Source of the DNA: Cardinium endosymbiont of Dermatophagoides farinae
Lineage (GTDB): Bacteria; Bacteroidota; Bacteroidia; Cytophagales; Amoebophilaceae
Direction: 5' to 3'
DNA length: 64,000 nucleotides
Assembly: GCF_007559345.1 (NCBI RefSeq)
Contig: NZ_VMBH01000001.1
Coordinates: 62,001 to 126,000 of the forward strand
The notes beneath the pieces were generated by a model. It ran no database searches. It was not told the origin of the DNA and saw only the letters and a program-made list of their open reading frames with translations. Position numbers and translations under genes: made by a program. Shown here piece after piece: positions 1-9,624 of this stretch (within the stretch, counting starts at the first letter, position 1; each line of letters starts with the position of its first letter).

Positions 1-164
1 TGCTTACATTGGATTTAACCTTCCCGTCAATTCCAGTCAACCCCAATGTGTTGTACACCTATTATTGATATAATCACCTAAGGTTATATCAATTTAATAT
101 TTTTTATTGGCTTCACAAAATCTTTAGCAAAAAAAAGGAGGCCTTGGCAAGGTAGGGATCTAGA

Positions 165-614
165 TCAAATCTCTCTAGATCGTTCTAAATCTCTTTCTTT
201 AATAGCCTGACGCTTATCATATAGTTTTTTACCACGTGCTAGGGCAATGGCTAGCTTAGCAAACCCGCGTGGGCTGATAAACAATTCTATAGGAATAATG
301 GTAAGCCCTTTTGCTTGGTTTTTAAGTAGTTTTTGCAGTTCTTTTTTCTGTAACAACAACTGACGGTCACGTTTTTCTTCATGATTATAGATGTTACCAT
401 GGCTATAGGGGGCAATATGCATCCCCTTGATCCAAAGGGCCCCTCGATTGAAATAACAATAGGCCTCCTGAAGCGATGCTTTGCCCATTCGAATGGACTT
501 TATCTCTGTACCTTGTAAAATAAGGCCAGCAGTATACCGATCTAAAAAGGTATAGGAAAAATGGGCTTGCCTATTCTTAATGCAAACTTGTAATGGGGTC
601 TTCTTACCTGACAT
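165..614 (-). CDS. smpB: SsrA-binding protein SmpB
   Basis: SmpB binds tmRNA and delivers it to stalled ribosomes in trans-translation. The 149-residue product has the SmpB layout: an early beta-barrel segment containing GTEIKSIRMGKASLQEAY, the HIAPYSHGNIYNHE stretch, and the basic tail with ARGKKLYDKRQAIKERD. The frame is open for 16 more codons upstream (to 662), but the ATG at 614 (MSGKKTPLQ) gives the usual family length, so I chose it. The gene stands alone and is divergent from fadD, with a MITE in between. No tmRNA gene was seen in the window. The call is secure; only the start is a choice. Confidence 0.95.
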   Translation of the reverse strand: MSGKKTPLQVCIKNRQAHFSYTFLDRYTAGLILQGTEIKSIRMGKASLQEAYCYFNRGALWIKGMHIAPYSHGNIYNHEEKRDRQLLLQKKELQKLLKNQAKGLTIIPIELFISPRGFAKLAIALARGKKLYDKRQAIKERDLERSREI

Positions 615-698
615 AGGTTTAATAAAGAAAATAGTCTGTATGGTCTTATATAGATGGTCCAAATCTAAAAAATAAAATTGTAAAAGACGCGATACACA

Positions 699-840
699 AG
701 ACCTTCTGCAAAACCTATTTGTGATCAGCAGTTTTTAGGAGAAGCGCAGTCGAGCACCGCAGAATACTAAATGTATTTGAGGAGCATAGACAAGCTTCGA
801 CACCAAAATTGCCATTAGAAATAGGTTTTCCAGAAGGTCT
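699..840 (+). repeat. MITE copy A (long form)
   Basis: A 142-bp element with inverted ends AGACCTTCTGCAAAACCTAT and its complement. It is flanked on both sides by the same 3-bp repeat ACA (696-698 and 841-843), as expected of a target-site duplication. It lies between the divergent smpB and fadD genes. Confidence 0.9.
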
Positions 841-985
841 ACAATAGACTACTACAAGCCAAGTGCTTATGATCATATCACCTGGCCAAATCAGTAAATT
901 TTAAATGGGCAGTATCGCATTCTATAAAATTATACTATATTGCAATAGTTTCTAAAAAACACTAAAATAGTTTTTATATACTGCC

Positions 986-2626
986 ATGATACAAAGACCT
1001 TGGGTGCAGCATTATCCCGCTTCAATCCCAGATACAATTGATACTTCTAGGTATAGCTCACTCGTCCATTTCATGGAAGAAATTTTTGAGCAATATAAAG
1101 ACCTGCCAATGTGTGAAAACATGGGCAAAGTGCTGAGTTTCCATGCAGTAGATAAGTTATCTAAATCTTTTGCAGCTTATATTCAGCAGCATACCAATCT
1201 ATCAGTAGGATCACATGTAGCCATTCAGCTACCCAATCTATTGCAATATCCGATTGCTGTATTGGGCATGTTGCGTGCTGGGTTAGTAGTAGTCAATATC
1301 AATCCGCAGTATACCCCTTCTGAAATGGCCTACCAGCTGAAAGATGCTGGTGTACGCGCGATCGTTGTACTGGAAAACTTTGCCCACAAGCTGGCTGAAA
1401 TCTTGCCAGATACATCTATTCAAACCATTATCGTTACCAAAGTGGGTGATATGCTTGGCTCGATAAAAGGGAAATTACTCAACTTTGCCATCAAACATAT
1501 TAAAAAACTGATTCCTGCTTACCACCTGCCACAAGCCATCTCTTTTAAGGAGGTGTTAGCAAAAGGGAAAGAGACTATTTTTCACCCTGTTGCCTTAAAA
1601 TCTTCCGATACTGCTTTTTTACAATATACAGGTGGAACCACAGGGGTATCAAAAGGAGCCATGCTATCGCATGGGAACCTTACCGCTAATTTCCAACAAT
1701 TAGAACCTGTCATGCGCCTTTTCTTAAAGGAAAAAGAAGAGCGGACAATGATTCCACTGCCGCTTTATCATATTTTAGGATTAGGCAGCCTATTTGCAAT
1801 GGCTAAGCTAGGCGCAAAATGTTCACTGATTACAAATCCTAGAGACATCCCAAAGTTTATAAAAGAATTGCGGAAACGTAAGCCTACTTGTTTAATAGGC
1901 ATTAATACATTATTTGAAAAGCTACTGGCACATAAAAATTTTAAAAAACTAAAGCTTACTGCTTTAAAGCTTACCATAGCAGGTGGCATGAAAACGCAAG
2001 ACAAGGTTAAAAACCAGTGGGAACACCAAACCGGAAGCAAGCTGATGGAAGGGTATGGACTAACGGAATGTTCGCCTGGTGTCTCCACCGATATGATCAA
2101 TGGCATCCACCATATGCCGCTACCTGGCACATTTGTAATCATAGCGGACGAAACAGGTAAAGAGGTGCCCTATGGAACAGCTGGAGAACTACTCATTAAA
2201 GGCCCCCAACTGACGCAAGCCTATTGGCAAAAACCGATAGAAACAGCAAGCGCTTTTGTGAATGGATGGTTTAAAACAGGCGATATAGCCACTATGGATG
2301 AAAATGGATTTGTATCTATTGTAGACCGCAAAAAAGATATGATCAATATTTCTGGCTTTAACGTATACCCCAATGAAATAGAACAAACCCTCATAGGGCA
2401 TCCAAAAGTATTAGAGGTAGGTGCTATTGGCATAACTGATGTCACACTAAAAGAAGCCATTAAGGTTTTTATTGTGAAAAAAGATGCAACGCTTACCGCT
2501 GAGGAAATCATAGCCTATTGTAAAGCCAAAATGACCCGCTATAAGGTGCCTAAATATGTGGAATTTTGTAATAGCTTACCCAAATCGCCTATAGGTAAAA
2601 TACTCAGGAGGTTGTTAAAGGGATAG
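986..2626 (+). CDS. fadD: long-chain fatty acid--CoA ligase
   Basis: An acyl-adenylate-forming enzyme of 546 residues that activates fatty acids with ATP and CoA. The AMP-binding signature YTGGTTGVSKGA lies near residue 214, the YGLTECSPGV motif near residue 353, and the C-terminal GWFKTGDIA, DRKKDMI and KSPIGKILRR motifs carry the conserved Asp, Arg and catalytic Lys. The length matches FadD. A symbiont could use it to take up host fatty acids; that role is inferred. It is followed after 14 bp by the mraY locus on the same strand. No beta-oxidation gene is nearby. Confidence 0.93.
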   Translation: MIQRPWVQHYPASIPDTIDTSRYSSLVHFMEEIFEQYKDLPMCENMGKVLSFHAVDKLSKSFAAYIQQHTNLSVGSHVAIQLPNLLQYPIAVLGMLRAGLVVVNINPQYTPSEMAYQLKDAGVRAIVVLENFAHKLAEILPDTSIQTIIVTKVGDMLGSIKGKLLNFAIKHIKKLIPAYHLPQAISFKEVLAKGKETIFHPVALKSSDTAFLQYTGGTTGVSKGAMLSHGNLTANFQQLEPVMRLFLKEKEERTMIPLPLYHILGLGSLFAMAKLGAKCSLITNPRDIPKFIKELRKRKPTCLIGINTLFEKLLAHKNFKKLKLTALKLTIAGGMKTQDKVKNQWEHQTGSKLMEGYGLTECSPGVSTDMINGIHHMPLPGTFVIIADETGKEVPYGTAGELLIKGPQLTQAYWQKPIETASAFVNGWFKTGDIATMDENGFVSIVDRKKDMINISGFNVYPNEIEQTLIGHPKVLEVGAIGITDVTLKEAIKVFIVKKDATLTAEEIIAYCKAKMTRYKVPKYVEFCNSLPKSPIGKILRRLLKG

Positions 2627-2640
2627 ATCAAAGGGTTTAT

Positions 2641-3868
2641 ATGCTATACTATTTATTCAAGTATCTACATGCTGCCTTTCAATGGCCCGGAACAGGTCTA
2701 TTTAAGTATATCTCTTTTCGAGCGGCTATGGCTACGCTTAGCTCTTTTACCATCATTTTTCTAGTAGGACAGCGCTTTATAGGCTACTTAAGCAAAAGAA
2801 AGATAACGGAATCCAATCGAGCATTGGGATTTAATGAAGCCACAAAGAAAATCAACACCCCTACTATGGGGGGGGACTTATTATACTGGCAACCGTGGTG
2901 CCCACCTTGCTTTTTTCAAAATTGCATAATGTATATATAGTCCTACTATTAATAACTACTATTTGGATGGGATTAGTTGGCTTTTTGGACGACTACATCA
3001 AAGTATTTAAAAAGCAAAAAAATGGGCTCAATGGATGGATTAAACTATTAGGCCAAATAGTCTTAGGCCTTATTGTAAGTACTACGCTTTATCTGCATAA
3101 AGACGTAGTGATACGTGAGCTACCTACAATAGCACAGGAGCTATCTATTGGTGTAGCCACTCAAGCGACTCCCTCTGGATATAACGATATAAAATCCACC
3201 AAAACAACCATCCCTTTTTTAAAAGGCAATGAGCTGGATTATGCACAAATAACAGCCTGGTTGCTGGGCAATGCAAATTATACATGGATCGTTTATATGG
3301 CCATTGTAGCTTTTATTATTTCTGCTGTATCAAATGGCTCCAATCTAACAGATGGCCTTGATGGATTAACGGCTAGCACCTCTGTAATCGTTGGTACTAC
3401 ACTAGCCGTCCTTGCTTACTTATCTGGCCACATTATATTTGCCAAATATCTAAATATCATGTATATCCCAAATTTGGGAGAGCTTACTATATTTTGTTGT
3501 GCATTTGTGGATCATGTATGGGCTTTCTTTGGTACAATGCTTATCCTGCACAAGTCTTTATGGGTGATACAGGCAGCCTAACGATTGGCGCCATTATTGC
3601 CGTAGTAGCCATTTGTATTCGAAAGGAACTGCTGATTCCCATGCTATGTGGTATCTTTCTGATGGAAAACCTATCAGTGATATTGCAAACCAGCTATTTT
3701 AAATTTACCAAAAAGCGTTACGGAGTGGGTAGAAGAATTTTTAAAATGGCACCACTCCACCACCACTATCAGAAGTTAGGATGGCATGAATCAAAGATTG
3801 TAACGCGGTTTTTAATCCTTAGCATTTTATTGGCTATTGCTACCTTGGTAACCCTAAAAATCAGGTAA
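2641..3868 (+). pseudogene. mraY: phospho-N-acetylmuramoyl-pentapeptide transferase, frameshifted
   Basis: MraY makes lipid I in peptidoglycan synthesis at the inner membrane. Three consecutive reading frames together rebuild the protein: 2641-about 2870 (ends TPTMGG), about 2876-3505 (LVGFLDDYIKVFKK, then NLTDGLDGL), and about 3510-3868 ([20 protein letters not shown], then [17 protein letters not shown]). The first break is in a run of eight G at 2868-2875, where six would restore the conserved TMGG-Leu-Ile join. The second is a missing base near 3509. Catalytic Asp motifs and the HHH motif are all preserved. Either the gene has just been lost, or the breaks are sequence errors or are bypassed by slippage. 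An ftsW gene elsewhere in the window makes loss of the pathway less obvious. Confidence 0.85.
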
Positions 3869-3905
3869 AAATTAGCATCTATTCAAGTCAGTATGGAATC
3901 TTTCT

Positions 3906-4041
3906 CTTACTTTTTGCTTGATCAAAAAGTAAGCAAAAAATCAAGCGCCCTTTGGAAAAAGTTCCTGAAAGTGCAACTTTCTGATCATAACTTTTTCCAA
4001 GGGCGCGGTTTTACTTGTTTTGGGGATAGTAGTGCTAAAAG
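3906..4041. repeat. hairpin repeat family 2, short copy
   Basis: An inverted repeat between the convergent mraY and RING-lipoprotein genes. The arms are CCCTTTGGAAAAAGTT and AACTTTTTCCAAGGG, enclosed by outer sequences TTTTTGCTTGATCAAAAAGT and GATAGTAGTGCTAAAAG that recur in other copies. The central loop cassette found in long copies is missing here. It could act as a bidirectional terminator; that is inference. Confidence 0.7.
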
Positions 4042-4071
4042 AAAGCAAGTGGCTAATACAAACAACAGCTA

Positions 4072-5016
4072 TCATGTGGGCATCTGACAGCAATCACCGA
4101 TTAGGCCTAAATCAATTGGGTTAAAGTTTTGCTTACAGAGCGGACAGGAAGGTTTATTGAATTGGTAGAAATATTTTAGGCAGAGGGATCGGCACCATTT
4201 GCATAGGGAAGGAAGACAAGGAGAAGGAATCTCATGAGCAACCCATGCCCTGATACATTCATCATGAAAGACATGCGCAGGATGACATGGAAGAACTATC
4301 AAACTACCTTTCAGGCGAGATAAGCATATAGGACATTCGTTTGCCTGTTGTTTGATCTCCTCCTTTAACAACTCTTTCTGCGCTGTATTTAATTGTGCAA
4401 TTAAACGCTTCAGTATTTCTACAGGATTCACTCGAAAATTGTGCGATTGATCTAGACAAGCAAGCATATAAGAAAAAAACTGTACAAACTGTCTAGGGAC
4501 AATTTGAGCAGCTTGCAATTCGGATACAAAAACAAGCGCATCAGAAAAACACTTTACAAACTGGATAAGAACACTTGAGGCAGTTTGTAATTTGGCTATA
4601 GCATTAAAAGCAACAGAAACAAACTGAAACATACAATCGCTCATACATGCTTGTTTCTGTTTCATTTTTTGTTCCGTCAACGCTCCGCTCATGTAAGCAG
4701 TTCTAATATAATTAGCTAGATCATCCTGTAGCTTATTTAGAATTTTACAAAAATTAATGATCAGCTTGCGCATCAGCTCGCGTTGATCATCTGATAGATC
4801 TACCTGATCATAGGTAGTACTACGCATTGCTTGAAGACGAAAGCTATCTTCTTTTTCAGATGAGCTGCACGCTTCCTTTTCAGACCAACCAGATGACTCA
4901 CTGCCACTAGAATAGACAGCTCGAACCGTTTTCAAACAACAGCCTCCATTAAAAATGATGCAACCCAACAGCGCTACAATGGTAAAAAGTTGCCTTGAGT
5001 ATGTTCTATGTTGCAT
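4072..5016 (-). CDS. RING-H2 finger lipoprotein, putative ubiquitin-ligase-like effector
   Basis: A 314-residue protein with an N-terminal lipoprotein signal (basic start, hydrophobic LFTIVALLGCIIF, then Cys in NGGCC) followed by a Ser/Glu-rich linker. The middle is helical and unlike anything I recognise. The C-terminus holds a RING-H2 pattern: C228-x2-C231, C244, H248, H251, C254, and C291-x2-C294, with the typical HVFHDECIRAW core. The spacing between C254 and C291 is longer than usual and contains four extra Cys. RING-H2 domains recruit E2 enzymes in eukaryotic ubiquitin ligation; bacteria lack this system, so a host target is likely. Export as a lipoprotein is inferred from the signal alone. 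The start MQHRTYSRQ resembles two other lipoproteins in the window. Confidence 0.75.
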   Translation of the reverse strand: MQHRTYSRQLFTIVALLGCIIFNGGCCLKTVRAVYSSGSESSGWSEKEACSSSEKEDSFRLQAMRSTTYDQVDLSDDQRELMRKLIINFCKILNKLQDDLANYIRTAYMSGALTEQKMKQKQACMSDCMFQFVSVAFNAIAKLQTASSVLIQFVKCFSDALVFVSELQAAQIVPRQFVQFFSYMLACLDQSHNFRVNPVEILKRLIAQLNTAQKELLKEEIKQQANECPICLSRLKGSLIVLPCHPAHVFHDECIRAWVAHEIPSPCLPSLCKWCRSLCLKYFYQFNKPSCPLCKQNFNPIDLGLIGDCCQMPT

Positions 5017-5218
5017 ATAGCCTATTGACTTATACCTTAATTGGTTTGGCTTGCCTATCTGTTAAGCAGATTAGGTTACCTCTTGAATGCTAAAAAAGTT
5101 GAACAGTTGCTCAAAGCAACGCCTACTAATTAAAAACAGTTAATTTTTTGTATTTAAAAAAATATTTTGATATAACCAAATTAAGCTTAAAAAGCTGGGC
5201 CGTCTATTCCAATACAAT

Positions 5219-5345
5219 AGACCTTCTTCAAAACCTGTTTGTGATCAGCAGTTTTTAGGAGAAGCGCAGTCGCCAGAATACTAAATGTATTTGAGGAGCA
5301 TAGACCACAAAATTGCCATTTAGCAATAGGTTTTGCAGAAGGTCT
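5219..5345 (+). repeat. MITE copy B (short form)
   Basis: 127 bp, inverted ends as in copy A with one mismatch (TTCTTC). Flanked by AAT on both sides. It lies between the RING lipoprotein and the acidic lipoprotein locus. Confidence 0.9.
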
Positions 5346-5365
5346 AATTAAAATACAAGCTTCCC

Positions 5366-6218
5366 TTATACAGGATCCGATTTATCCAGGCAGCTATCAC
5401 ATGCTCCTCCCCCATTATAATCCTGTTGAGCCAACGTCTCCACTTCCTCTTCATCATCCTCTTCCTCTAAACCATTCTCTTCCAGAGGTTCAAGTATCTC
5501 TTTTTCTAACACTCCTTCCTTATTATCCTTATTATCCTCCTGTTCCTCTGCATCATTCGTCAAAGGATCAAGTGAATCTTCTACTAATCCTAGCGTGCCT
5601 CCCTCATCATCCTCTTGTTCAGCCACCGTCACTACCTCTTCTGAATCATTCTGTGCAACAGGTTGAACAGGTATTTGTTTCGTTTCTGTATTCACCTCCT
5701 ATCTACATTCGATACTTCTTTACCTAGCCCTTGCCCAGACTTTTTCTGATCCAGCTCCTGCGGCATCGGATTTGGCATTTCTGGAGCCGATTTTTTGTTC
5801 GGATTTATATGTATAAATTCCTCATATACAACCACAAAAGATGAACACAGATCTGTATCAGTTGCTTGTAATACCTTGATAGAATCATCTAATGGGAGTT
5901 CCCGATCCACTTCCACCGATGGACTGGATGGCGGCGGTGGTGCATAACCACCACTCCCCCTCTCTGCCCTTTATCACATTTCGCTCCTGCATCTACATCC
6001 AAAACCTTCTGAACTGGATCTGAGGATGTATTACTATCTTTGTTTTTAGCTGGCGTATACTCAGAGAGATGCGCTTTCCCAGCGCTACTATCTAGATTAT
6101 CTTTAGGTGGCCAAAATTTGTCTTGAAATCTTTCGAAACAACTCTTTCCGCTTAAAACGAGCAAACCAAACAACACTAGCGTGTAAACAATATGTCTGGA
6201 ATAGGTTTTATATTGCAT
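5366..6218 (-). pseudogene. acidic proline-containing lipoprotein, split by two frameshifts
   Basis: Three overlapping reading frames seem to be one gene. 6218 downward encodes a lipoprotein signal (MQYKTYSRHIVYTLVLFGLL, then LSGKSC) and a polar region. At a run of five G near 5957-5961 the frame changes to GYAPPPPSSPSVEVDREL and continues to SNVDRR. At about 5695 it changes again to a strongly acidic tail rich in Glu and Asp that ends ACDSCLDKSDPV. Each join needs one extra base. The signal peptide resembles that of the neighbouring RING lipoprotein and of the small lipoprotein at 27.0-27.5 kb. I recognise no domain. It is bracketed by MITE copies B and C. It could be a decayed secreted protein or a gene with sequence errors. 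Confidence 0.55.
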
Positions 6219-6309
6219 ATAGATTTTGATTTATAATTTTGAGACATCTTGCCTAACTGCTTCAAATTAAAAAGCAGCGCCTTCACTGCAAAAAATACCA
6301 GTTATTACT

Positions 6310-6452
6310 AGACCTTCTGCAAAACCTATTTGTGATCAGCAGTTTTTAGGAGAAGCGCAGTCGAGCACCGCAGCATACTAAATGTATTTGAGGAGCATAG
6401 ACAAGCTTCGACACCAAAATTGCCATTTAGCAATAGGTTTTCCAGAAGGTCT
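6310..6452 (+). repeat. MITE copy C (long form)
   Basis: 143 bp with intact inverted ends. The flanks are ACT and AAT, so the direct repeat is imperfect. It lies upstream of hisS, on the far side of the acidic lipoprotein locus from copy B. Confidence 0.9.
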
Positions 6453-6728
6453 AATGAAATTATAAACGAGTTATCCTAGCTATAATTCTAATCATAAAAT
6501 TCCACCTTAACAAATAAGTTTTAAAAAGCAACCATCCACTTAAAAAAGTAAAAGCTAGCCTTGAAAAAAAAATATTTTTAAACGTAGTATTTCACTGGAA
6601 TGGTTGTATACATAAAGAACTAATGGTTGAGCAGCTATTGTGAATCATCTCATGATCCTGTAAATTAGCAGCTGTCGTAGTTCCAAATGGAAAGCTACCT
6701 TTCACCCATTCGCAAATCGCAAAAGTAG

Positions 6729-8090
6729 ATGGCCCTATTACCCAGTCTTGTAAAAGGCATGCGCGACTACAGCACCCTTCAGGTTCAGCGGCGCAATTAT
6801 ATGCTTTCTGTTATTCAGTCTATTTATGAATGCTATGGCTTTGAGCCACTAGAAACCCCTGCACTGGAAAGCCGTGCAACCCTTATTGGAAAGTATGGCC
6901 AGGAAGGGGAGCAGTTGATGTTTAACATACTCAAATCTGGTAATTTCCTAGAAGGAATAGAAACAAGCGCTACAGATTACAAAAAATTGAAACCGCTCAT
7001 CAGCGATAAAGGGCTACGCTACGATCTAACGGTGCCCTTAATGCGTTATATTGCAACGCATCAACATGCATTATGTTTCCCATTTAGACGCTATCAAATA
7101 CAACCTGTATGGCGCGCAGATAGGCCCCAGAAAGGCCGCTATAGAGAGTTTTTACAGTGTGATGCGGATATTATCGGGAGTAACGCTTTATTATGTGAAG
7201 CAGAAATCTTAAAATTAATCTACGATGTATGCACCAAACTGGGCATACGAGATTTTTGCATCAAAATCAACCATAGAGGTGTGCTATCGGCTATTGCTGA
7301 TCCAGAAAAAGAAAAAGTATTTTGTACCATTGTAGATAAATTAGACAAAATTGGTTGCAAAGAAGTTATTGCTGCCTTAGCAGCAGCAGGCTTTAGTAGC
7401 GCAACAGTTGCATCACTTACGCTATTGCAAAAATTTAAAGGGAACAATAATGAGCTATTGGCACAGCTGGCAACAACTATTGGCCATACAGATGCAGGAG
7501 CAAAAGCCATAGAGGCATTAAAAAGCATACAAACGCAAGCGCATGCGCTTGGCCTACCAGATGGCATCTGTTGTATTGAACCAACCTTAGCAAGAGGGTT
7601 GGCTTATTACACTGGACTCGTGATGGAACTAACCGTGGCTGGTACACCACTAGGAAGTCTAGGTGGAGGGGGAAGGTATGAAAACCTTGGAGATCTATTT
7701 GGGACAACTGGATTGGTTGGTGTAGGATTCTCTTTTGGAATCGATAGGCTATATGACCTGATGGAGGCACAAAACCTCTTTGAGCCGATTGCCACCTACA
7801 CAATAGAGGTGCTGCTGGTCAACATCGAAGCAAAAGTCGAGCCACAACTGCTCTACCTATTGAATCAGTTGCGTCTAGATGGGTTTAAGGCAGCGCTATA
7901 TCCTGAACGGGTAAAAATAAAAAAACAACTAGCTTATGCCGATAAAAAAAATATCCCTTTTGTGATAATACTAGGAGAAACAGAATCCGCTATGAACCAC
8001 TACACGCTAAAAAATATGGAAACAGGGGTACAAGCACATTATAGCTGGCCTGAACTCTGTGCCGCATTAAGAAGCGCCTTAACATGTTAG
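6729..8090 (+). CDS. hisS: histidyl-tRNA synthetase
   Basis: A class II aminoacyl-tRNA synthetase of 453 residues that charges tRNA-His. The motif 2 region PFRRYQIQPVWRADRPQKGR, the histidine-binding ARGLAYYTGL motif and the glycine-rich LGGGGRYENL motif are present, followed by a C-terminal anticodon-binding domain. The length is normal for the Bacteroidota form. It overlaps the next gene (metal permease) by a few bases on the same strand, so the two are probably co-transcribed. Confidence 0.96.
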   Translation: MALLPSLVKGMRDYSTLQVQRRNYMLSVIQSIYECYGFEPLETPALESRATLIGKYGQEGEQLMFNILKSGNFLEGIETSATDYKKLKPLISDKGLRYDLTVPLMRYIATHQHALCFPFRRYQIQPVWRADRPQKGRYREFLQCDADIIGSNALLCEAEILKLIYDVCTKLGIRDFCIKINHRGVLSAIADPEKEKVFCTIVDKLDKIGCKEVIAALAAAGFSSATVASLTLLQKFKGNNNELLAQLATTIGHTDAGAKAIEALKSIQTQAHALGLPDGICCIEPTLARGLAYYTGLVMELTVAGTPLGSLGGGGRYENLGDLFGTTGLVGVGFSFGIDRLYDLMEAQNLFEPIATYTIEVLLVNIEAKVEPQLLYLLNQLRLDGFKAALYPERVKIKKQLAYADKKNIPFVIILGETESAMNHYTLKNMETGVQAHYSWPELCAALRSALTC

Positions 8091-8929
8091 CTATGGATGC
8101 ACTTTGGACCATTATTATTGCTGCACTGGCTGGTATCAATTGTGCTTTAGTAGGCACCTATTTGGTCTTGAGAAAAATAGCCATGATGGGAGATGCCATT
8201 GCCCATTCCACACTACCAGGTATTGTATTGGCCCTTCTGATAACTGGCTCTAAAAATTCGCCTATATTAATCGCTGGAGCAGGTATAACAGGCGTACTGG
8301 TGACCTTTTTGATCGCATTTTTAGAAAAAAAAATAAAGATACAGGCAGACGTTGCCATAGGCATCAATTTTACTTTTCTCTTTGCTTTAGGTGTTATTCT
8401 CATCTCCTTTTTTAGCAGAAAAATAGACTTAGACCCAGAGTGCAGCCTATATGGAGAACTGGCAACCGTTCCATTAGATGTTTGGCGAACCGCTAGTGGT
8501 GTAAACCTAGGCCCCAAAGCATTTTATATTCTGTCAGCCGCTTTAATGGTCAATTTAACCTTTCTGATCATAGGGTATAAACAGCTATTTGTAAGCACCT
8601 TTGATCCACAATTTGCCCAGAGCATTGGCATACACACGACCCGTTGGCACTACTGCTTAATGGGGATAACCTCGTTGACAACCGTTGCTGCCTTTGAAGT
8701 AGCAGGAGCGATTTTAGTGGTTGCCCTTTTAATTGTTCCAGCTGCAAGCATATATTTGGTTACAAAATCTCTTAAACGTTTATTACTTTATAATGTATTC
8801 TTTGCTATATTAACCGCCATTAGCGGCTATTATATCAGCTTCTGGTTGAATAGCTCTATGTCTGCTACAATGGTTACCATAACAGGATTGTTATGCTTAG
8901 TTGCTTTTGTATTTTCCAAAAATAATTAA
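8084..8929 (+). CDS. ABC-3 family metal (Zn/Mn/Fe) transporter permease
   Basis: An integral membrane protein of 281 residues with about eight hydrophobic segments. The ABC-3 permease signature is seen near the N-terminus (VGTYLVLRKIAMMGDAIAHS, then LPG) and in the C-terminal FEVAGAILVVALLIVPAA stretch. Family members (ZnuB, MntB, TroC) form the channel of metal importers. No cognate ATPase or binding protein gene is next to it, so the partners must be elsewhere. The start at 8084 overlaps hisS; a second ATG lies three codons later at 8093. Confidence 0.88.
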   Translation: MLAMDALWTIIIAALAGINCALVGTYLVLRKIAMMGDAIAHSTLPGIVLALLITGSKNSPILIAGAGITGVLVTFLIAFLEKKIKIQADVAIGINFTFLFALGVILISFFSRKIDLDPECSLYGELATVPLDVWRTASGVNLGPKAFYILSAALMVNLTFLIIGYKQLFVSTFDPQFAQSIGIHTTRWHYCLMGITSLTTVAAFEVAGAILVVALLIVPAASIYLVTKSLKRLLLYNVFFAILTAISGYYISFWLNSSMSATMVTITGLLCLVAFVFSKNN

Positions 8930-9027
8930 GATAATCACGAGTAGGCCAGGTAAGGAAGCGATCTGGATCATCCAGTTTTGAGGAAGTATTATTTTTATTT
9001 CATTAAACCATTAAACCAATATATACC

Positions 9028-9366
9028 ATGCATATAACCGGAAGATTATTTGAAATTAATCCACCACAACAAGTATCTGAATCATTTAAAAAAAGAAGTT
9101 TTGTGGTAGAATATGTAGAGAATCCGCAATATCCAGAATACATCTCCTTTGAATTGATTCAGGACAAATGTGACCTATTAGATGGCTTTACAGAGAAAGA
9201 CGAAATAACGGTTCATTTTAATCTACGGGGCAGAAAATGGACCAATCCAGAGGGTGTTGTGAAATACTTTAATGCTTTGCAGGTATGGCGTTTAGAAAAA
9301 GCTAATAAATCAAATGAAACGCCTCATCCATCTCCTACCGATGTAGAGGATGATTTGCCGTTCTAA
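9028..9366 (+). CDS. DUF3127-family protein with an SSB-like acidic tail
   Basis: A 112-residue protein of the kind annotated DUF3127 in Bacteroidota. It is a compact beta-rich domain (ITGRLFEINPPQQVSESFKK, then VHFNLRGRKW) and ends in the sequence DVEDDLPF. That tail closely matches the DDDIPF tip by which single-stranded DNA binding proteins recruit partner enzymes. A role in DNA metabolism is inferred from this and from an OB-like appearance; the family's function is not established to my knowledge. A long hairpin repeat follows directly. Confidence 0.75.
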   Translation: MHITGRLFEINPPQQVSESFKKRSFVVEYVENPQYPEYISFELIQDKCDLLDGFTEKDEITVHFNLRGRKWTNPEGVVKYFNALQVWRLEKANKSNETPHPSPTDVEDDLPF

Positions 9367-9382
9367 ACATAAGGAATTGTTA

Positions 9383-9624
9383 TTTTTACTTTTTTCTTGA
9401 TAAAAAGATTTGTGTCTTACCTTTTGCGTGATCAAAAAGTAAGCAAAAAATCAAGCGCCCTTGGAAAAAGTTGCTGAAAGCACAGCTTACAGATGGAAAA
9501 ACAAGAGCCGTCCTGCAGCCCTCCCTGCAAACTGTTTTTCTATTCATCTGTAAGCTGTGCTTTCTGATCGTAACTTTTTCCAAGGGCGCGTTTTTGCTTG
9601 TTTTTCGGATAGTAGTGCTAAAAG
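9383..9624. repeat. hairpin repeat family 2, long copy
   Basis: Outer arms CCTTGGAAAAAGTT and AACTTTTTCCAAGG; inner arms CAGCTTACAGATGGAAAAAC and its near-complement. The central loop contains the cassette CTGCAGCCCTCCCTGCAAA. It starts right after the DUF3127 gene stop. Confidence 0.8.

Noticed and set aside
2868-2875. Programmed ribosomal frameshift in mraY
   Set aside because: A G run alone is not evidence for programming; no stimulatory structure was identified and a second, unrelated break follows.
3893-4087. Plus-strand open frame of 64 codons
   Set aside because: It runs through the hairpin repeat and has no family resemblance.
5401-5727. Plus-strand open frame of 108 codons rich in Pro and Leu
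   Set aside because: It is the mirror of the acidic tail on the minus strand, whose signal peptide and layout make better sense.
9386-9583. Minus-strand open frame of 65 codons
   Set aside because: It lies entirely inside hairpin repeat family 2.
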